NCBI GenBank assembly: GCA_937883785.1
Contig: CALGDE010000113.1
Span: 1-43,284 of the forward strand
Source of the DNA: an uncultured cyanobacterium
GTDB lineage: Bacteria; Cyanobacteriota; Cyanobacteriia; CACIAM-69d
Length of the DNA: 43,284 nt
Direction: 5' to 3'
Every line of letters starts with the position of its first letter. The stretch's first letter is position 1. This document shows positions 23,998 to 32,479 of this stretch, in pieces. The translations under genes were made by a program, and so were the position numbers. The notes below the pieces were generated by a model, which was given only the letters and a program-made list of their open reading frames with translations, was not told the DNA's origin and did not search any database.

Positions 23998-25347
23998 CTA
24001 TAATGCGCCGCCGCTGCCCAGTTGGCTAGCCTGCCATTGGCGAAAACGTTCCGTTTCCTGGAGGGCAGGATTTAGTCCAAACCATCGCCCATCGCCGTCG
24101 CGATATTCGTAAATCAACATACTTCGCAGCAGCGCCTGATAGCTGTCTTCCCCCTTCATTCCCTGACCTTGAGCCACCTGCAGCAGCAGTTCCCACTCAT
24201 TGTCGTCAATGGACAAAATTAAATCGTCGCGATAGTCCTTAACGGCATGTTCCAAACTAGTGCGGTTAAAGGGGGGATCCTCTTGCTGCAAGCACCGGTA
24301 GAGCAATCCCAACAAGGTACGGGGATGACCACCACTTACCTGACATAGGCGATCCAGGGTTTCGGGCGCATCAAACACTTCCGCAGTGATTTGCGATCGC
24401 TCTGCCGCTGGCACATCAGGAAACGCTCGCGCCAAAATCGCCTGACGCAACAGCTCCATCCCCTGATCAAAACCATTTCCCAGGCGGTCCGTCACCGGGA
24501 TCATCGGCAGAACCTTGGGCGCAACTCCACCCCCCAGGCGATTTTTTAAGGACTCATATTCATCAGAAAACAGCAGCGCCAAGGGAATCGTGTACACCAC
24601 ATGGCAATCTAGGCGCCGAAGCTGAGCCCCCCGATCCACAAACAAATACTCCGGCTGGGTCCGCCCTGACGGCATTGCCCGATTGTCCACCCGGTCCAAA
24701 TTGTCCACAATTACCACCAGCCCTCGCTTCCCTTTTTTGTCGATTAGCTGCTGGCGGGCTTTTTTCAACACCTCTTCATTAATCGCTTTAAGAATACTTT
24801 CAGCCCGAGGTTCCAAATACTGTCGCAACTGATTGCGTAACTTCGGATTGTCTTGAGTTTTTGCCGTCAGTTTAGCGATCCCCACCGAAAGCTCCGCCTC
24901 ACCCCCAAATTCAATGGGAGTTTGTAGAAAGTCAGCCACTTCGGTAAATAAATTGGTGAAGTAACCGGGCTTTAATTTGACGTCGGATTTTTCCAGGTTT
25001 TCACTGACCTGGTGGGTAATTGCCAGCAAAATATCACTAACATCCACGTCTGCCATATCTAAATCTTGGCTGGATTCAAAATAAACAACGTGGAAATTTT
25101 CCGCTTCCAGCTCTGATTTCAAACGCAAAAGTTCAGTGGATTTACCGCAGCCAATATGTCCCGTAAAAAGCTGGCAAGTGGGGTCATCAGGGGAAATGCG
25201 AGCAATGGTGCGCTTTAGCTCTTCAATAATTTTTCCCCCTCGAACCGGCGCAAAGTCAATGTAATACTTTTGGTCTTCCGGCACGCTCATATCCAGAGTC
25301 TTTGCCGGGTTGCAAGCTTTAAAAAAGCGCGATAAATCCAAAGGCAT
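23998..25347 (-). CDS. STAND/AAA-like P-loop ATPase
   Basis: About 449 residues. Near the N-terminus is FFKACNPAKTLDMSVPEDQKYYIDF, followed by RGGKIIEELKRTI, Walker A GHIGCGKST near residue 67, FESSQDLDMADVDVSDILL, Walker B-like GLVVIVDNLDRVDN near 220, a sensor-like DCHVVYTIPLALLF, and a GGHPRTLLGLLYRC motif near 350 of the kind found in STAND ATPases. A winged-helix-like C-terminal part (residues 370-440, QALLRSMLIYEYRDGDGRWFGLNP) follows. Such proteins sense and oligomerise in signalling or conflict systems. The partner is probably the gene at 23087. ATG at 25347 chosen over TTG at 25362; the region upstream is a perfect 14-bp tandem repeat. Confidence 0.75.
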   Translation of the reverse strand: MPLDLSRFFKACNPAKTLDMSVPEDQKYYIDFAPVRGGKIIEELKRTIARISPDDPTCQLFTGHIGCGKSTELLRLKSELEAENFHVVYFESSQDLDMADVDVSDILLAITHQVSENLEKSDVKLKPGYFTNLFTEVADFLQTPIEFGGEAELSVGIAKLTAKTQDNPKLRNQLRQYLEPRAESILKAINEEVLKKARQQLIDKKGKRGLVVIVDNLDRVDNRAMPSGRTQPEYLFVDRGAQLRRLDCHVVYTIPLALLFSDEYESLKNRLGGGVAPKVLPMIPVTDRLGNGFDQGMELLRQAILARAFPDVPAAERSQITAEVFDAPETLDRLCQVSGGHPRTLLGLLYRCLQQEDPPFNRTSLEHAVKDYRDDLILSIDDNEWELLLQVAQGQGMKGEDSYQALLRSMLIYEYRDGDGRWFGLNPALQETERFRQWQASQLGSGGAL

Positions 25348-25349
25348 AG

Positions 25350-25377
25350 TTCGAGGGATCAACTTCGAGGGATCAAC
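25350..25377. repeat. Perfect 14-bp tandem repeat upstream of the ATPase start
   Basis: TTCGAGGGATCAAC twice in a row (25350-25363 and 25364-25377), identical. It lies 3 bp outside the ATG on the minus strand and would be part of the mRNA leader. Confidence 0.85.
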
Positions 25378-25500
25378 TGGGACGTAACTAAATAATCGGT
25401 AAAACAGCGAGCAAATAAAGCTTGAATAAAAAGTTTTTTCTGAAAAAACCGCTCGCTTTTTCCAAATTTTTTCTAGAAAAGTGCTTCAGAAACTCTGCGC
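25378..25500. promoter_or_regulatory. Nested inverted repeat in the divergent ATPase/ftsQ region
   Basis: Outer arms AGCGAGC (25406-25412) and GCTCGCT (25451-25457); inner arms GTTTTTT (25433-25439) and AAAAAAC (25443-25449). On the plus strand a T run follows the outer arm. It could be a leader structure of the ATPase mRNA or a plus-strand terminator; I cannot decide. Promoters for both directions should lie here, but I found no convincing box. Confidence 0.4.
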
Positions 25501-25521
25501 TTAAGGACGTTTAAGCAGGAG

Positions 25522-25697
25522 AAGAGTTTCGATGATGGTGTATTTGACCTATCGGTTTGATCTGTCAAATATCACCTTTAACTGTTGGAGAGCTTACCAT
25601 TGCACTCCGGGCTTTGGACCCAGGCTGTAGCCCCCTACAGTGGCGGTAAGACGAAGACCGTTCTTGGCTGTTGTGTTCATCACAACGCATTTTTTTC
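25522..25697 (+). ncRNA. Candidate structured RNA with terminator, upstream of ftsQ
   Basis: Four helices can be drawn on the plus strand. Closing helix: AAGAG with TTCTT (25522-25526 / 25661-25665) and TTCG with CGAA (25528-25531 / 25652-25655). Hairpin 1: GGTG-TATTTGAC with GTCAAATA-(T)-CACC (25537-25576). Hairpin 2: CTTACC, CACT, GGGCT stacked with AGCCC, AGTG, GGTAAG (25593-25650). The terminator hairpin follows at 25667-25696. The layout is a three-way junction followed by an intrinsic terminator. It could be a free small RNA or a leader that controls ftsQ, whose ATG is 123 bp further on. It matches no RNA family I can name; 6S and SRP RNA were considered and not supported. Confidence 0.55.
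25667..25696 (+). terminator. Intrinsic terminator of the candidate RNA
   Basis: GC-(T)-GTTGTG, loop TTCAT, CACAAC-GC, followed by A and seven Ts (25690-25696). Eight paired bases with one bulge. It stands 124 bp before the ftsQ start, so it cannot be the terminator of a visible plus-strand protein gene. Confidence 0.75.
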
Positions 25698-25820
25698 ACA
25701 CTTTGTTCTGTATTAACTTTATTTGAGAAGAAATCTAGGTAGTCCTGATACTCTGAAACAAACCATCGTTAGTAAAGACATATGAGCGAACTTCGAACGC
25801 ACAAGGAGCGGTGCTAAACG

Positions 25821-26753
25821 ATGACAAGGCGTACGGCAGCAAGACGAAGAACAGTGGAGCGGCGACCTAAGCACAGGGAAACGCCGATGCAGTCAGTGTC
25901 GCGGGAGCGCCTTGCCCAACGCCGATCGCAACTAAAACGGCAGCGGTCCGTACGGTTTGTGTGGGGCGGATGGCAGTCTTTGGGGGCGATCGCCCTACTA
26001 GCCACCGCCGGCTGGTTGATTTCTGCCCCCGTTTGGGTGGTGCGATCGCCGGAGCAAATTGCCATTGAGGGCAACACGCGCTTTAACGACGCAGAAATTC
26101 GACAGCTATTGGGATTAACCTATCCTCAGTCCCTGTGGCGGCTAGACCCGGACAACATCGCCGATAGCCTAAAAGCTCGCGCCCCCATCGACGAAGTGAC
26201 GGTTACGCGCCAACTGCTGCCGCCGGGGTTAATTGTGCAGGTGCAGGAGCTACAGCCCGTGGCGGTGGTCCAATTAACCGCTCCTGCCAGTGATACCAGC
26301 TCCGCAAACGCCACCCCAGCAGATGCGCCCCTGGAACGGGCGCAATCCACAAGTACCGTGGGGCTGGTGGACGAGGAAGGAAAGTGGATTGAAATTTCTC
26401 GCTATCAGCAGGGACAAAATGGGCGATCGCTCCCCCCGTTAAAAGTGACCATTTCGGGCGATCAGCTAGCTCAACAATGGTCAGCTTTATATCGCCAAAT
26501 CAATCTTGCCCCTGTGCGTATTTCTGCGGTTCAATGGCAAAACGCCGACAACTTAATCCTACAAACCGAGTTGGGCACCGTTTACCTTGGTCTTTTTGAC
26601 ACCAACTTCAACGACCAACTCAGCCAACTGGCTAATTTACGAAACCTTGTTGATCAAGTTCCTCCAAACACCTTGGACTACATTGATCTCCGTGATCCCG
26701 AGGCTCCCCTTATTCAAACTAAAGGAGACCAGCCCGCTAAAAAGTCGAACTAG
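25821..26753 (+). CDS. ftsQ: Cell division protein FtsQ/DivIB
   Basis: Membrane-anchored divisome protein. Residues 1-45 are strongly basic and cytoplasmic, about 52-70 form the single membrane segment (SLGAIALLATAGWLISAPVWVV), and a POTRA domain follows at once (QIAIEGNTRFNDAEIRQLLGL, SLWRLDPDNIADSL, VTVTRQLLPPGLIVQVQELQPVAVV). The rest is the FtsQ beta domain, ending LDYIDLRDPEAP. Length 310 aa is normal. ftsA and mur genes are absent, as is usual next to cyanobacterial ftsQ-ftsZ. A MITE-like element begins 27 bp after the stop. Confidence 0.93.
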   Translation: MTRRTAARRRTVERRPKHRETPMQSVSRERLAQRRSQLKRQRSVRFVWGGWQSLGAIALLATAGWLISAPVWVVRSPEQIAIEGNTRFNDAEIRQLLGLTYPQSLWRLDPDNIADSLKARAPIDEVTVTRQLLPPGLIVQVQELQPVAVVQLTAPASDTSSANATPADAPLERAQSTSTVGLVDEEGKWIEISRYQQGQNGRSLPPLKVTISGDQLAQQWSALYRQINLAPVRISAVQWQNADNLILQTELGTVYLGLFDTNFNDQLSQLANLRNLVDQVPPNTLDYIDLRDPEAPLIQTKGDQPAKKSN

Positions 26754-26779
26754 AGGCGATCGCCGATCACCCAAAACAA

Positions 26780-26910
26780 TTAAAGCGTTTCACCAACTAA
26801 GCGCCAGAAGTCCCATACAGCGCAAAGTACCCATGCTCGCAAGACACCTCATTCAGGACCGCACCCCCTCTGACTCTTAAACTCGAGATTTAGGTGGTGA
26901 CAGTTCCTAG
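26780..26910 (+). repeat. MITE-like element, copy D
   Basis: 131 bp from TTAAAGCGTTTCACCAACTA to GTGGTGACAGTTCCTAG; TA on both sides. The first 49 bp align with copy B, including the block AGCGCCA-AAGTC, and the last 25 bp share GAGATT and TGACAG. It is inserted between ftsQ and ftsZ. Confidence 0.7.
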
Positions 26911-27369
26911 GGAAACTTCGACTGTTTCTTAATACACCTTGCAACAAACGTCTTCAAATGGGCACGCTTCAAACAGGCGTTACCGAGTCACACACCCAGA
27001 CATTCGAGACACTTATTACACTTGTCAATCCACATGCCCCTATGGATTTTTGTGGGGCTTACATTATCGGATAGTCACCCCAGTTGTCGTTTTTAGATTG
27101 ACAGGTTAAAAGTTGACAAGCCAGAGTTGCAATTTTTCTGGCTGCAATACCGATGCCACAACGGTTCAAAGTACTCTCTCTTGTCCACACAAGCCCTGCG
27201 CGGTGCCGTTGTGTTTTCAGGCAACTTACCCTATCTTTGACTAAAGTTAAAGCCTGGGCTTGGCCGCTGGGAATCCTCATGCACAGCAACGCATAGAGCG
27301 CCCTATGTGCTGCAAGGGGCATCTAAGATAACTTCATTTATTAGAGCAATTAATAAAACTGAATTAGCC
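26911..27369. promoter_or_regulatory. ftsZ upstream region
   Basis: No credible gene. Two TTGACA hexamers lie in tandem (TTGACAGG near 27099, TTGACAAG near 27113); the second overlaps a hairpin AGCCAGA with TCTGGCT (27119-27143). A GCCCC/GGGGC pair lies just upstream near 27035-27058. The hexamers suggest sigma70-type -35 boxes for ftsZ, but I could not fix a -10 box. Confidence 0.4.
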
Positions 27370-28668
27370 ATGACCTCTAAGCGACCTTCCCGGCTAGCTC
27401 AATCCAGTTCAAACGCATCATCAGCGCAATACAGCTCTAACTCTGCGGCCTCTAATAGCCACAGCTCGTATTTCGGGGAAGGGGCCAGTGCCAACGGAGC
27501 CAGTCCCGATGCTCATTCACAAGGTAGCGACACTGTGCCCAGTAACATTGCACGAATAAAAGTAATTGGCGTCGGTGGCGGCGGCGGTAATGCAGTAAAT
27601 CGCATGATTGCCAGTGACTTGTCCGGTATTGAGTTTTGGTCCATCAATACCGACGCCCAAACGTTGGTTCAATCTTCTACGCCCCAGCAACTGCAAATTG
27701 GGCAGAAACTAACCAAAGGGTTGGGTGCTGGCGGTGAGCGCACCGTGGGACGAGAAGCAGCGGAAGAATCCCGCGAAGAAATTGCGGCAGCGTTGGAAGG
27801 GTCAGATTTAGTCTTTATTACCGCAGGGATGGGCGGCGGTACTGGTACTGGTGCGGCTCCCGTTGTGGCGGAAGTGGCAAAAGAGCAGGGGGCGTTGACC
27901 GTTGCTGTGGTGACTCGCCCTTTTAAGTTTGAAGGACGCCGCCGCACCACTCAAGCTGATCAAGGCATCGCTGAGCTCCAGGAGCATGTGGACACGCTAA
28001 TTGTGATTCCTAATGATCGTCTGCTAGCGGCAATTCCTGAGCAAACGCCGGTGCAAGAGGCGTTTCGTTACGCCGACGATGTATTACGCCAGGGCGTCCA
28101 GGGGATTTCCGACATTATTATGATTCCCGGCTTGGTAAATGTGGATTTCGCTGACGTCAAGGCTGTGATGGCGGATGCAGGATCGGCGCTAATGGGCATC
28201 GGCATTGGCTCCGGCAAGTCGCGATCGCGTGATGCCGCTAATGCCGCGATTTCATCGCCGCTACTGGAATCTTCCATTGAAGGTGCCCAAGGCGTTGTAT
28301 TAAATATTACTGGTGGATCTGACTTAACTCTCCATGAGGTCAATTCAGCGGCGGAGGCCATTTATGAAGTGGTGGATCCCAACGCCAATATTATTTTTGG
28401 CGCAGTGTTAGATGATCGTCTCCAGGGAGAAATTCGCATCACGGTTATTGCCACCGGCTTTTCTGGTGAAGCTTCTGCCACAGTGGGTAGCGTGCAGGCG
28501 GCATCAACCTCCCCTCGCACTTCCCCCGTTTCCCCCAACTTCCCGTCCCAGCCCTCCACAACGCCTACCATGCCCGCAGCGCCAACGGGCGATCGCCCCC
28601 CTAGCGATGGTTTAGATATTCCCGAATTTCTTCAGCGGCGACGTAATAACCCCAATACCGGACGTTAG
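27370..28668 (+). CDS. ftsZ: Cell division protein FtsZ
   Basis: Tubulin-like GTPase that forms the Z ring. After a Ser/Asn-rich, probably disordered N-terminal extension of about 60 residues typical of cyanobacterial FtsZ comes [18 protein letters not shown], the tubulin signature [10 protein letters not shown], the T7-loop region [11 protein letters not shown] and the C-terminal domain. The Pro/Ser/Thr-rich linker leads to the conserved C-terminal peptide [13 protein letters not shown], which binds partner proteins. I chose ATG 27370 (432 aa); a GTG at 27307 would add 21 residues. 40 bp ahead of thiD on the same strand. Confidence 0.97.
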   Translation: MTSKRPSRLAQSSSNASSAQYSSNSAASNSHSSYFGEGASANGASPDAHSQGSDTVPSNIARIKVIGVGGGGGNAVNRMIASDLSGIEFWSINTDAQTLVQSSTPQQLQIGQKLTKGLGAGGERTVGREAAEESREEIAAALEGSDLVFITAGMGGGTGTGAAPVVAEVAKEQGALTVAVVTRPFKFEGRRRTTQADQGIAELQEHVDTLIVIPNDRLLAAIPEQTPVQEAFRYADDVLRQGVQGISDIIMIPGLVNVDFADVKAVMADAGSALMGIGIGSGKSRSRDAANAAISSPLLESSIEGAQGVVLNITGGSDLTLHEVNSAAEAIYEVVDPNANIIFGAVLDDRLQGEIRITVIATGFSGEASATVGSVQAASTSPRTSPVSPNFPSQPSTTPTMPAAPTGDRPPSDGLDIPEFLQRRRNNPNTGR

Positions 28669-28707
28669 TTTTTGACAGTTTATAGGGAAAAGTTATAGGA
28701 AAAAACT

Positions 28708-29562
28708 ATGGCAAGGGGATCGGTGCCCACTGCTTTGACCATTGCCGGTTCCGATAGCGGAGGCGGTGCTGGACTGCAAGCAGACTTGCGCACCTTCGCG
28801 ATGCACCGCGTTCATGGCATGAGTGCGGTCACCTGTATCACCGCCCAAAATACCCTCGGTGTAAATCGTGTAGATGCATTGTCCCCGGAGAGCGTTGCTG
28901 CTCAAATTGATGCGGTGGTGGATGATATTGGCGTTGATGGGGCAAAAACCGGCATGTTGCTGAACGCTGCCATTATTGAAACGGTGGCGGATCGGTTACA
29001 ACACTGGCAGATTAAGCAATTGGTGGTGGATCCGGTGATGGTGTCTCGCACTGGCGCTCAGCTAATTGACCAAGCCGCAATGGAAACCCTGTGCGACTGT
29101 TTGTTGCCAAGGGCGTTGATAACCACCCCCAATGTTTACGAAGCTCAGCTTTTGGCGGGGATGCCCCTGAAGTCCCTTGAAGATATGAAGGCGGCGGCAG
29201 CAAAAATCCTGGATATGGGACCGCAGTATGTGGTTGTTAAAGGAGGCGGGCTGGCAGAGGATTTACAGGGTATGGATCTGTGGATGGATAGCTCGTCGGG
29301 AGAATGCACCGTGTTACGCACAGAGCTAGTGAATACGCCCCACACCCACGGTACCGGCTGTACTTTGGCAGCAGCGATCGCCGCCAACCTAGCCAGAGGG
29401 CTAGATCCATTAACGGCAGCGAAGGAAGCTAAAAATTACGTAACCAACGCCCTAAAACATTCCCTAGCGATCGGCAGCGGGCAGGGACCCGTCGGACATT
29501 TTTACCCGCTGCTTCAAAACGTTGGCACTGCAGAGATGAGAAATGATGGGGTACGCCGTTGA
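28708..29562 (+). CDS. thiD: Hydroxymethylpyrimidine/phosphomethylpyrimidine kinase ThiD
   Basis: Phosphorylates HMP and HMP-P for thiamine synthesis; ribokinase-like fold. TIAGSDSGGGAGLQADLRTF at residues 11-30 is the family hallmark, VVDPVMVSRTGAQL near 108, VVVKGGG near 175 and HTHGTGCTLAAAIAANLARG near 212 with the catalytic and anion-hole residues. Length 284 aa is typical. Follows ftsZ by 39 bp and may be co-transcribed. No thiamine riboswitch motif was seen in front of it. Confidence 0.95.
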   Translation: MARGSVPTALTIAGSDSGGGAGLQADLRTFAMHRVHGMSAVTCITAQNTLGVNRVDALSPESVAAQIDAVVDDIGVDGAKTGMLLNAAIIETVADRLQHWQIKQLVVDPVMVSRTGAQLIDQAAMETLCDCLLPRALITTPNVYEAQLLAGMPLKSLEDMKAAAAKILDMGPQYVVVKGGGLAEDLQGMDLWMDSSSGECTVLRTELVNTPHTHGTGCTLAAAIAANLARGLDPLTAAKEAKNYVTNALKHSLAIGSGQGPVGHFYPLLQNVGTAEMRNDGVRR

Positions 29563-29731
29563 TGGTCGTACTCCATGGATCCTCCTTGTCCCGTATTCGC
29601 GTTATCCAAGATAGGGGGAAGTGCCAGTGCCAGTACGCGAGCTTTTTTCCTGGCTCAATTCAGCGGCGCCTGTTTTCGATAGTGTTATGAAAAGGGTTTA
29701 AATTAGCAGTACCGCTTCATTAATTGCCGTG

Positions 29732-30460
29732 ATGCCTCTTAGTAAACCTCTTCTTTCTGTCATTGTTCCTGTGTGGCGAGAAGCGGACAAAATTGAGGAC
29801 GCACTGAAGAATTTATATAGCGCAACTGAAGAAGTCTCTTATGAAATCATTGTTGTTGATGGGGACTACGAAGGTTCAACATTAAAAGTCATCGAGCCTT
29901 TTTTACAATCTACAAATGCCAGTATTTTGGTGCCTACCCACTGCGTAATTTCTGAGAAAGGACGGGGAAACCAAATGAACTGTGGTGCAAAAAAAGCGAT
30001 CGCCCCCATTCTCCTGTTTTTGCATGTGGATACGAAGCTCCCTCCACGGGCACTGGAAAAAATTCTTTTTAAGTTAAACCAGTCCAATGAAATTGTTGCA
30101 GGAGCATTTGATTTAGCCATCGAATCGCCTCAGTGGATATTCACCGTTATTAGTAAGATCTCGTCGTGGCGATCGCGAATTACTCGGATTCCCTATGGCG
30201 ACCAGGGAATTTTTATTCGTCGAGAAATATTTGAAGCGGTCGGAGGATTTGAAAATATACCGATTATGGAAGATGTCACATTGATGCGGTTACTAAAAAA
30301 ACAAAACATGAAAATTTGTTTTTTATCAGACCCAGTTTCTACGTCGGCGCGGCGCTGGGAACGAGAAGGTATTGTGCAGTGTACGTTACGTAATTGGTGT
30401 CTAATTACGCTGTACTTTTGTGGTGTCAAGCCTCAAGTTTTATCACGGTTTTACAAGTAG
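29732..30460 (+). CDS. TIGR04283-like family 2 glycosyltransferase
   Basis: GT-A fold transferase. LLSVIVPVWREADKIEDAL at the N-terminus, VVDGDYEGST (where the family usually has DGGS-type residues), the KGRGNQMNCGA motif, DxD-like HVDTKLPP near 98 and GDQGIFIRREIFEAVGGFENIPIMEDV near 158 match the rSAM/selenodomain-associated transferase 2 group, also called arsenosugar biosynthesis glycosyltransferase. Arsenosugar partner genes are not in the window, so the substrate is open. ATG at 29732 preferred over GTG 29729. Lower GC than its neighbours. Its stop lies in a 15-bp tandem duplication (30450-30479). Confidence 0.8.
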   Translation: MPLSKPLLSVIVPVWREADKIEDALKNLYSATEEVSYEIIVVDGDYEGSTLKVIEPFLQSTNASILVPTHCVISEKGRGNQMNCGAKKAIAPILLFLHVDTKLPPRALEKILFKLNQSNEIVAGAFDLAIESPQWIFTVISKISSWRSRITRIPYGDQGIFIRREIFEAVGGFENIPIMEDVTLMRLLKKQNMKICFLSDPVSTSARRWEREGIVQCTLRNWCLITLYFCGVKPQVLSRFYK

Positions 30461-30479
30461 CGGCTTTACAAGTAAGGGA
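30450..30479. repeat. 15-bp tandem repeat spanning the glycosyltransferase stop
   Basis: TTTACAAGTAGCGGC (30450-30464) and TTTACAAGTAAGGGA (30465-30479), 12 of 15 identical with the first 10 bases the same; the stop TAG (30458-30460) is in the first unit. Confidence 0.75.
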
Positions 30480-30578
30480 TAGTTCCCCTTAGCTCAGCGG
30501 AGTCTGCAACACATGCACAGAAAAGGGCTTAATATTCTGTCACAATGAAACAATCATCCTCAAAGCATTTTCTTGCTC

Positions 30579-31691
30579 ATGACCCGTCAGTCCAACAAAG
30601 AGTCGGCTAATGCTTCTGTAATCGAGAAAGACTCTGCCCAGGAACCCTTGGAAAAACCTTCTTTTTCATGGGACGAATTAGTTAACTCGCCAGTGATATT
30701 AGTGTTGCCGTTTTTCTTCTGGGGAACGGCAATGGTGGCCATGAAAGGGGCGTTGGCTCATACGACCCCGTTCTTTGTGGCGGGCACGCGCCTTGTGCCT
30801 GCAGGTTTGCTTGTACTGATTGTGTCCTATGGGTTGCGTCGTCCAGCTCCAATTACCTGGCAGGCATGGGCCTGGATTTTAGGATTTGCGTTGGTGGATG
30901 CTGCCCTGTTTCAAGGTTTTCTGGCTCAAGGACTGACTTTAACCAGCGCTGGGTTGGGGTCTGTGATGATCGATTCCCAGCCCCTTGCTGTAGCAGTGTT
31001 GGCGCGGTGGCTTTACGGAGAGGTTGTTGGTTTTTGGGGGTGGTTAGGGTTGGTGATCGGGCTGGTGGGCATTAGCGTCATTGGTTTGCCTGATTCTTGG
31101 ATCCAGAGTCTGGTTACGTCAGAGTTTTGGATGGAGAAGCTTCAGGGAATGGGTTCTGGCTTTTCAGCCACGACAGTCAGTTGGGAAGAGGTCCTCGATA
31201 TTGTTGGGCGGATCTGGAGTAGCGGCGAATGGTGGATGCTCCTAGCGGCGATCGCAATGGCCGTGGGCACGGTAATGATGCGGACGATTAGTCGCTACGC
31301 AGATCCGTTGATGGCGACGGGCTTTCATATGGTGCTTGGAGGATTACCGTTGTTTGCTTTATCAGCGGGGCTAGAAACCAACCAGTGGAATGCTCTAACC
31401 GTCAGTGATTGGGTTGGGCTAGTCTACACAGCGGTTTTCGGCGGCGCAATCGCCTATGGCTTATTCTTTTTCCTCGCTGCAAAGGGCAACTTAACAAGCC
31501 TTAGTTCTCTGACCTTTTTAACCCCTGTTTTTGCATTATTTTTCGGAGGGGTATTACTCTCAGAGTCGTTGACTTCCGTTCAAGGTTCAGGGGTGCTTTT
31601 AACGTTGATTAGCGTGGTTTTGGTTAATCGACGGGAACAGTTGAAGATGTGGATGAAACCACTTGGGTCGCAAATTCTGCACAGGGAGTGA
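30579..31691 (+). CDS. EamA/DMT-family transporter
   Basis: About 370 residues with ten membrane segments in two EamA halves. Half one: VILVLPFFFWGTAMVAMKGAL through LVIGLVGISVIGLP; half two: WWMLLAAIAMAVGTVMMRTI through VLLTLISVVLVNRREQ. An insert of about 45 residues joins the halves. Substrate unknown; the family includes metabolite exporters. Start ATG 30579 chosen over TTG 30573. The last 68 bp overlap the end of the convergent GNAT gene. Confidence 0.88.
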   Translation: MTRQSNKESANASVIEKDSAQEPLEKPSFSWDELVNSPVILVLPFFFWGTAMVAMKGALAHTTPFFVAGTRLVPAGLLVLIVSYGLRRPAPITWQAWAWILGFALVDAALFQGFLAQGLTLTSAGLGSVMIDSQPLAVAVLARWLYGEVVGFWGWLGLVIGLVGISVIGLPDSWIQSLVTSEFWMEKLQGMGSGFSATTVSWEEVLDIVGRIWSSGEWWMLLAAIAMAVGTVMMRTISRYADPLMATGFHMVLGGLPLFALSAGLETNQWNALTVSDWVGLVYTAVFGGAIAYGLFFFLAAKGNLTSLSSLTFLTPVFALFFGGVLLSESLTSVQGSGVLLTLISVVLVNRREQLKMWMKPLGSQILHRE

Positions 31692-32157
31692 CAACGGCAG
31701 GCTGATTTAAAAGCAGCATCGTTGTTGATGGATTCACCTCAAAACCAATGCGCTTATAAAACTCTTGCTGTTGGGTTGTCATTAAGTACACCCGTTCCAC
31801 TTTTGCGATCGCGGGATGACCTAAAAGAGTATGAATTAGCTTTCGACCAATCCCTGCACCTTGGTACCTTGTATCCACCACCACATCCCAAATTGTGGCG
31901 CGATATACCCAATCTGAAGTACCCCTAGCAAAGCCGATTAAGTGATCCCCATGCCAAGCGGAAATAACTGGGTTGCTATGGTGAAGGGCTTTATTGAGAT
32001 CCTCTAAAGATCGATCCTTTGCCCAAAAAGCCGTTGAATTAAATAGCTTTTTTAGTTGCCTTAGGTCGATAGTTTGGGTGTCACTGAACTGTACTTGACT
32101 ACAGTCAGTTACCTGAAACTTAGACTTGAGCTTAATGGTCTTAGCAACGGAAGACAT
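31624..32157 (-). CDS. GNAT family N-acetyltransferase
   Basis: Acetyl-CoA-dependent transferase of about 177 residues. DHLIGFARGTSDWVYRATIWDVVVD is the central strand pair, RYQGAGIGRKLIHTLLGH is the acetyl-CoA-binding motif A, and VYLMTTQQQEFYKRIGFE is motif B. It resembles a cyanobacterial/plastid GNAT group (related plant enzymes act in chloroplasts), which is from memory. ATG at 32157 chosen; an upstream TTG would add 21 residues. The 3' end overlaps the EamA gene by 68 bp on the opposite strand, leaving no room for separate terminators. Confidence 0.88.
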   Translation of the reverse strand: MSSVAKTIKLKSKFQVTDCSQVQFSDTQTIDLRQLKKLFNSTAFWAKDRSLEDLNKALHHSNPVISAWHGDHLIGFARGTSDWVYRATIWDVVVDTRYQGAGIGRKLIHTLLGHPAIAKVERVYLMTTQQQEFYKRIGFEVNPSTTMLLLNQPAVVTPCAEFATQVVSSTSSTVPVD

Positions 32158-32479
32158 AGGGATAGTGTCTAAATACGATTGAAATAAATGGGCGTTAAAA
32201 AAACAAGACAGAGAGGACAAAGCAGTTGTCTAGAAAAGCTTTGGTTTGTGGCGCTTCCAAAGGCAGTTTCCAGGGGCTCATTAGACTTTAAATTAATGTC
32301 CGAAGTTTCTGTCTCTAAAATCAAGTTAACGTCCCCAACTCCGACCGCTATTATCGGTCAAAATACACAGATCCACAGGAAAAGCTGTCAAGAATTTATG
32401 ACGTTCTGCCTTCTAACAAAATTCTAAGAAGTGACTTTAAAACTAGCTTTTACGCCAAACTCTCAGCTTGGTTCAACCT

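Noticed and set aside
25522-25697. 6S RNA or SRP RNA as identity of the structured RNA
   Set aside because: It lacks the SRP GGAAG-type apical loop and the single long rod with central bubble of 6S RNA; three separate helices fit better.
27059-27322. 87-aa minus-strand frame in front of ftsZ
   Set aside because: It covers the expected ftsZ promoter region, has no ribosome site and no familiar motif.
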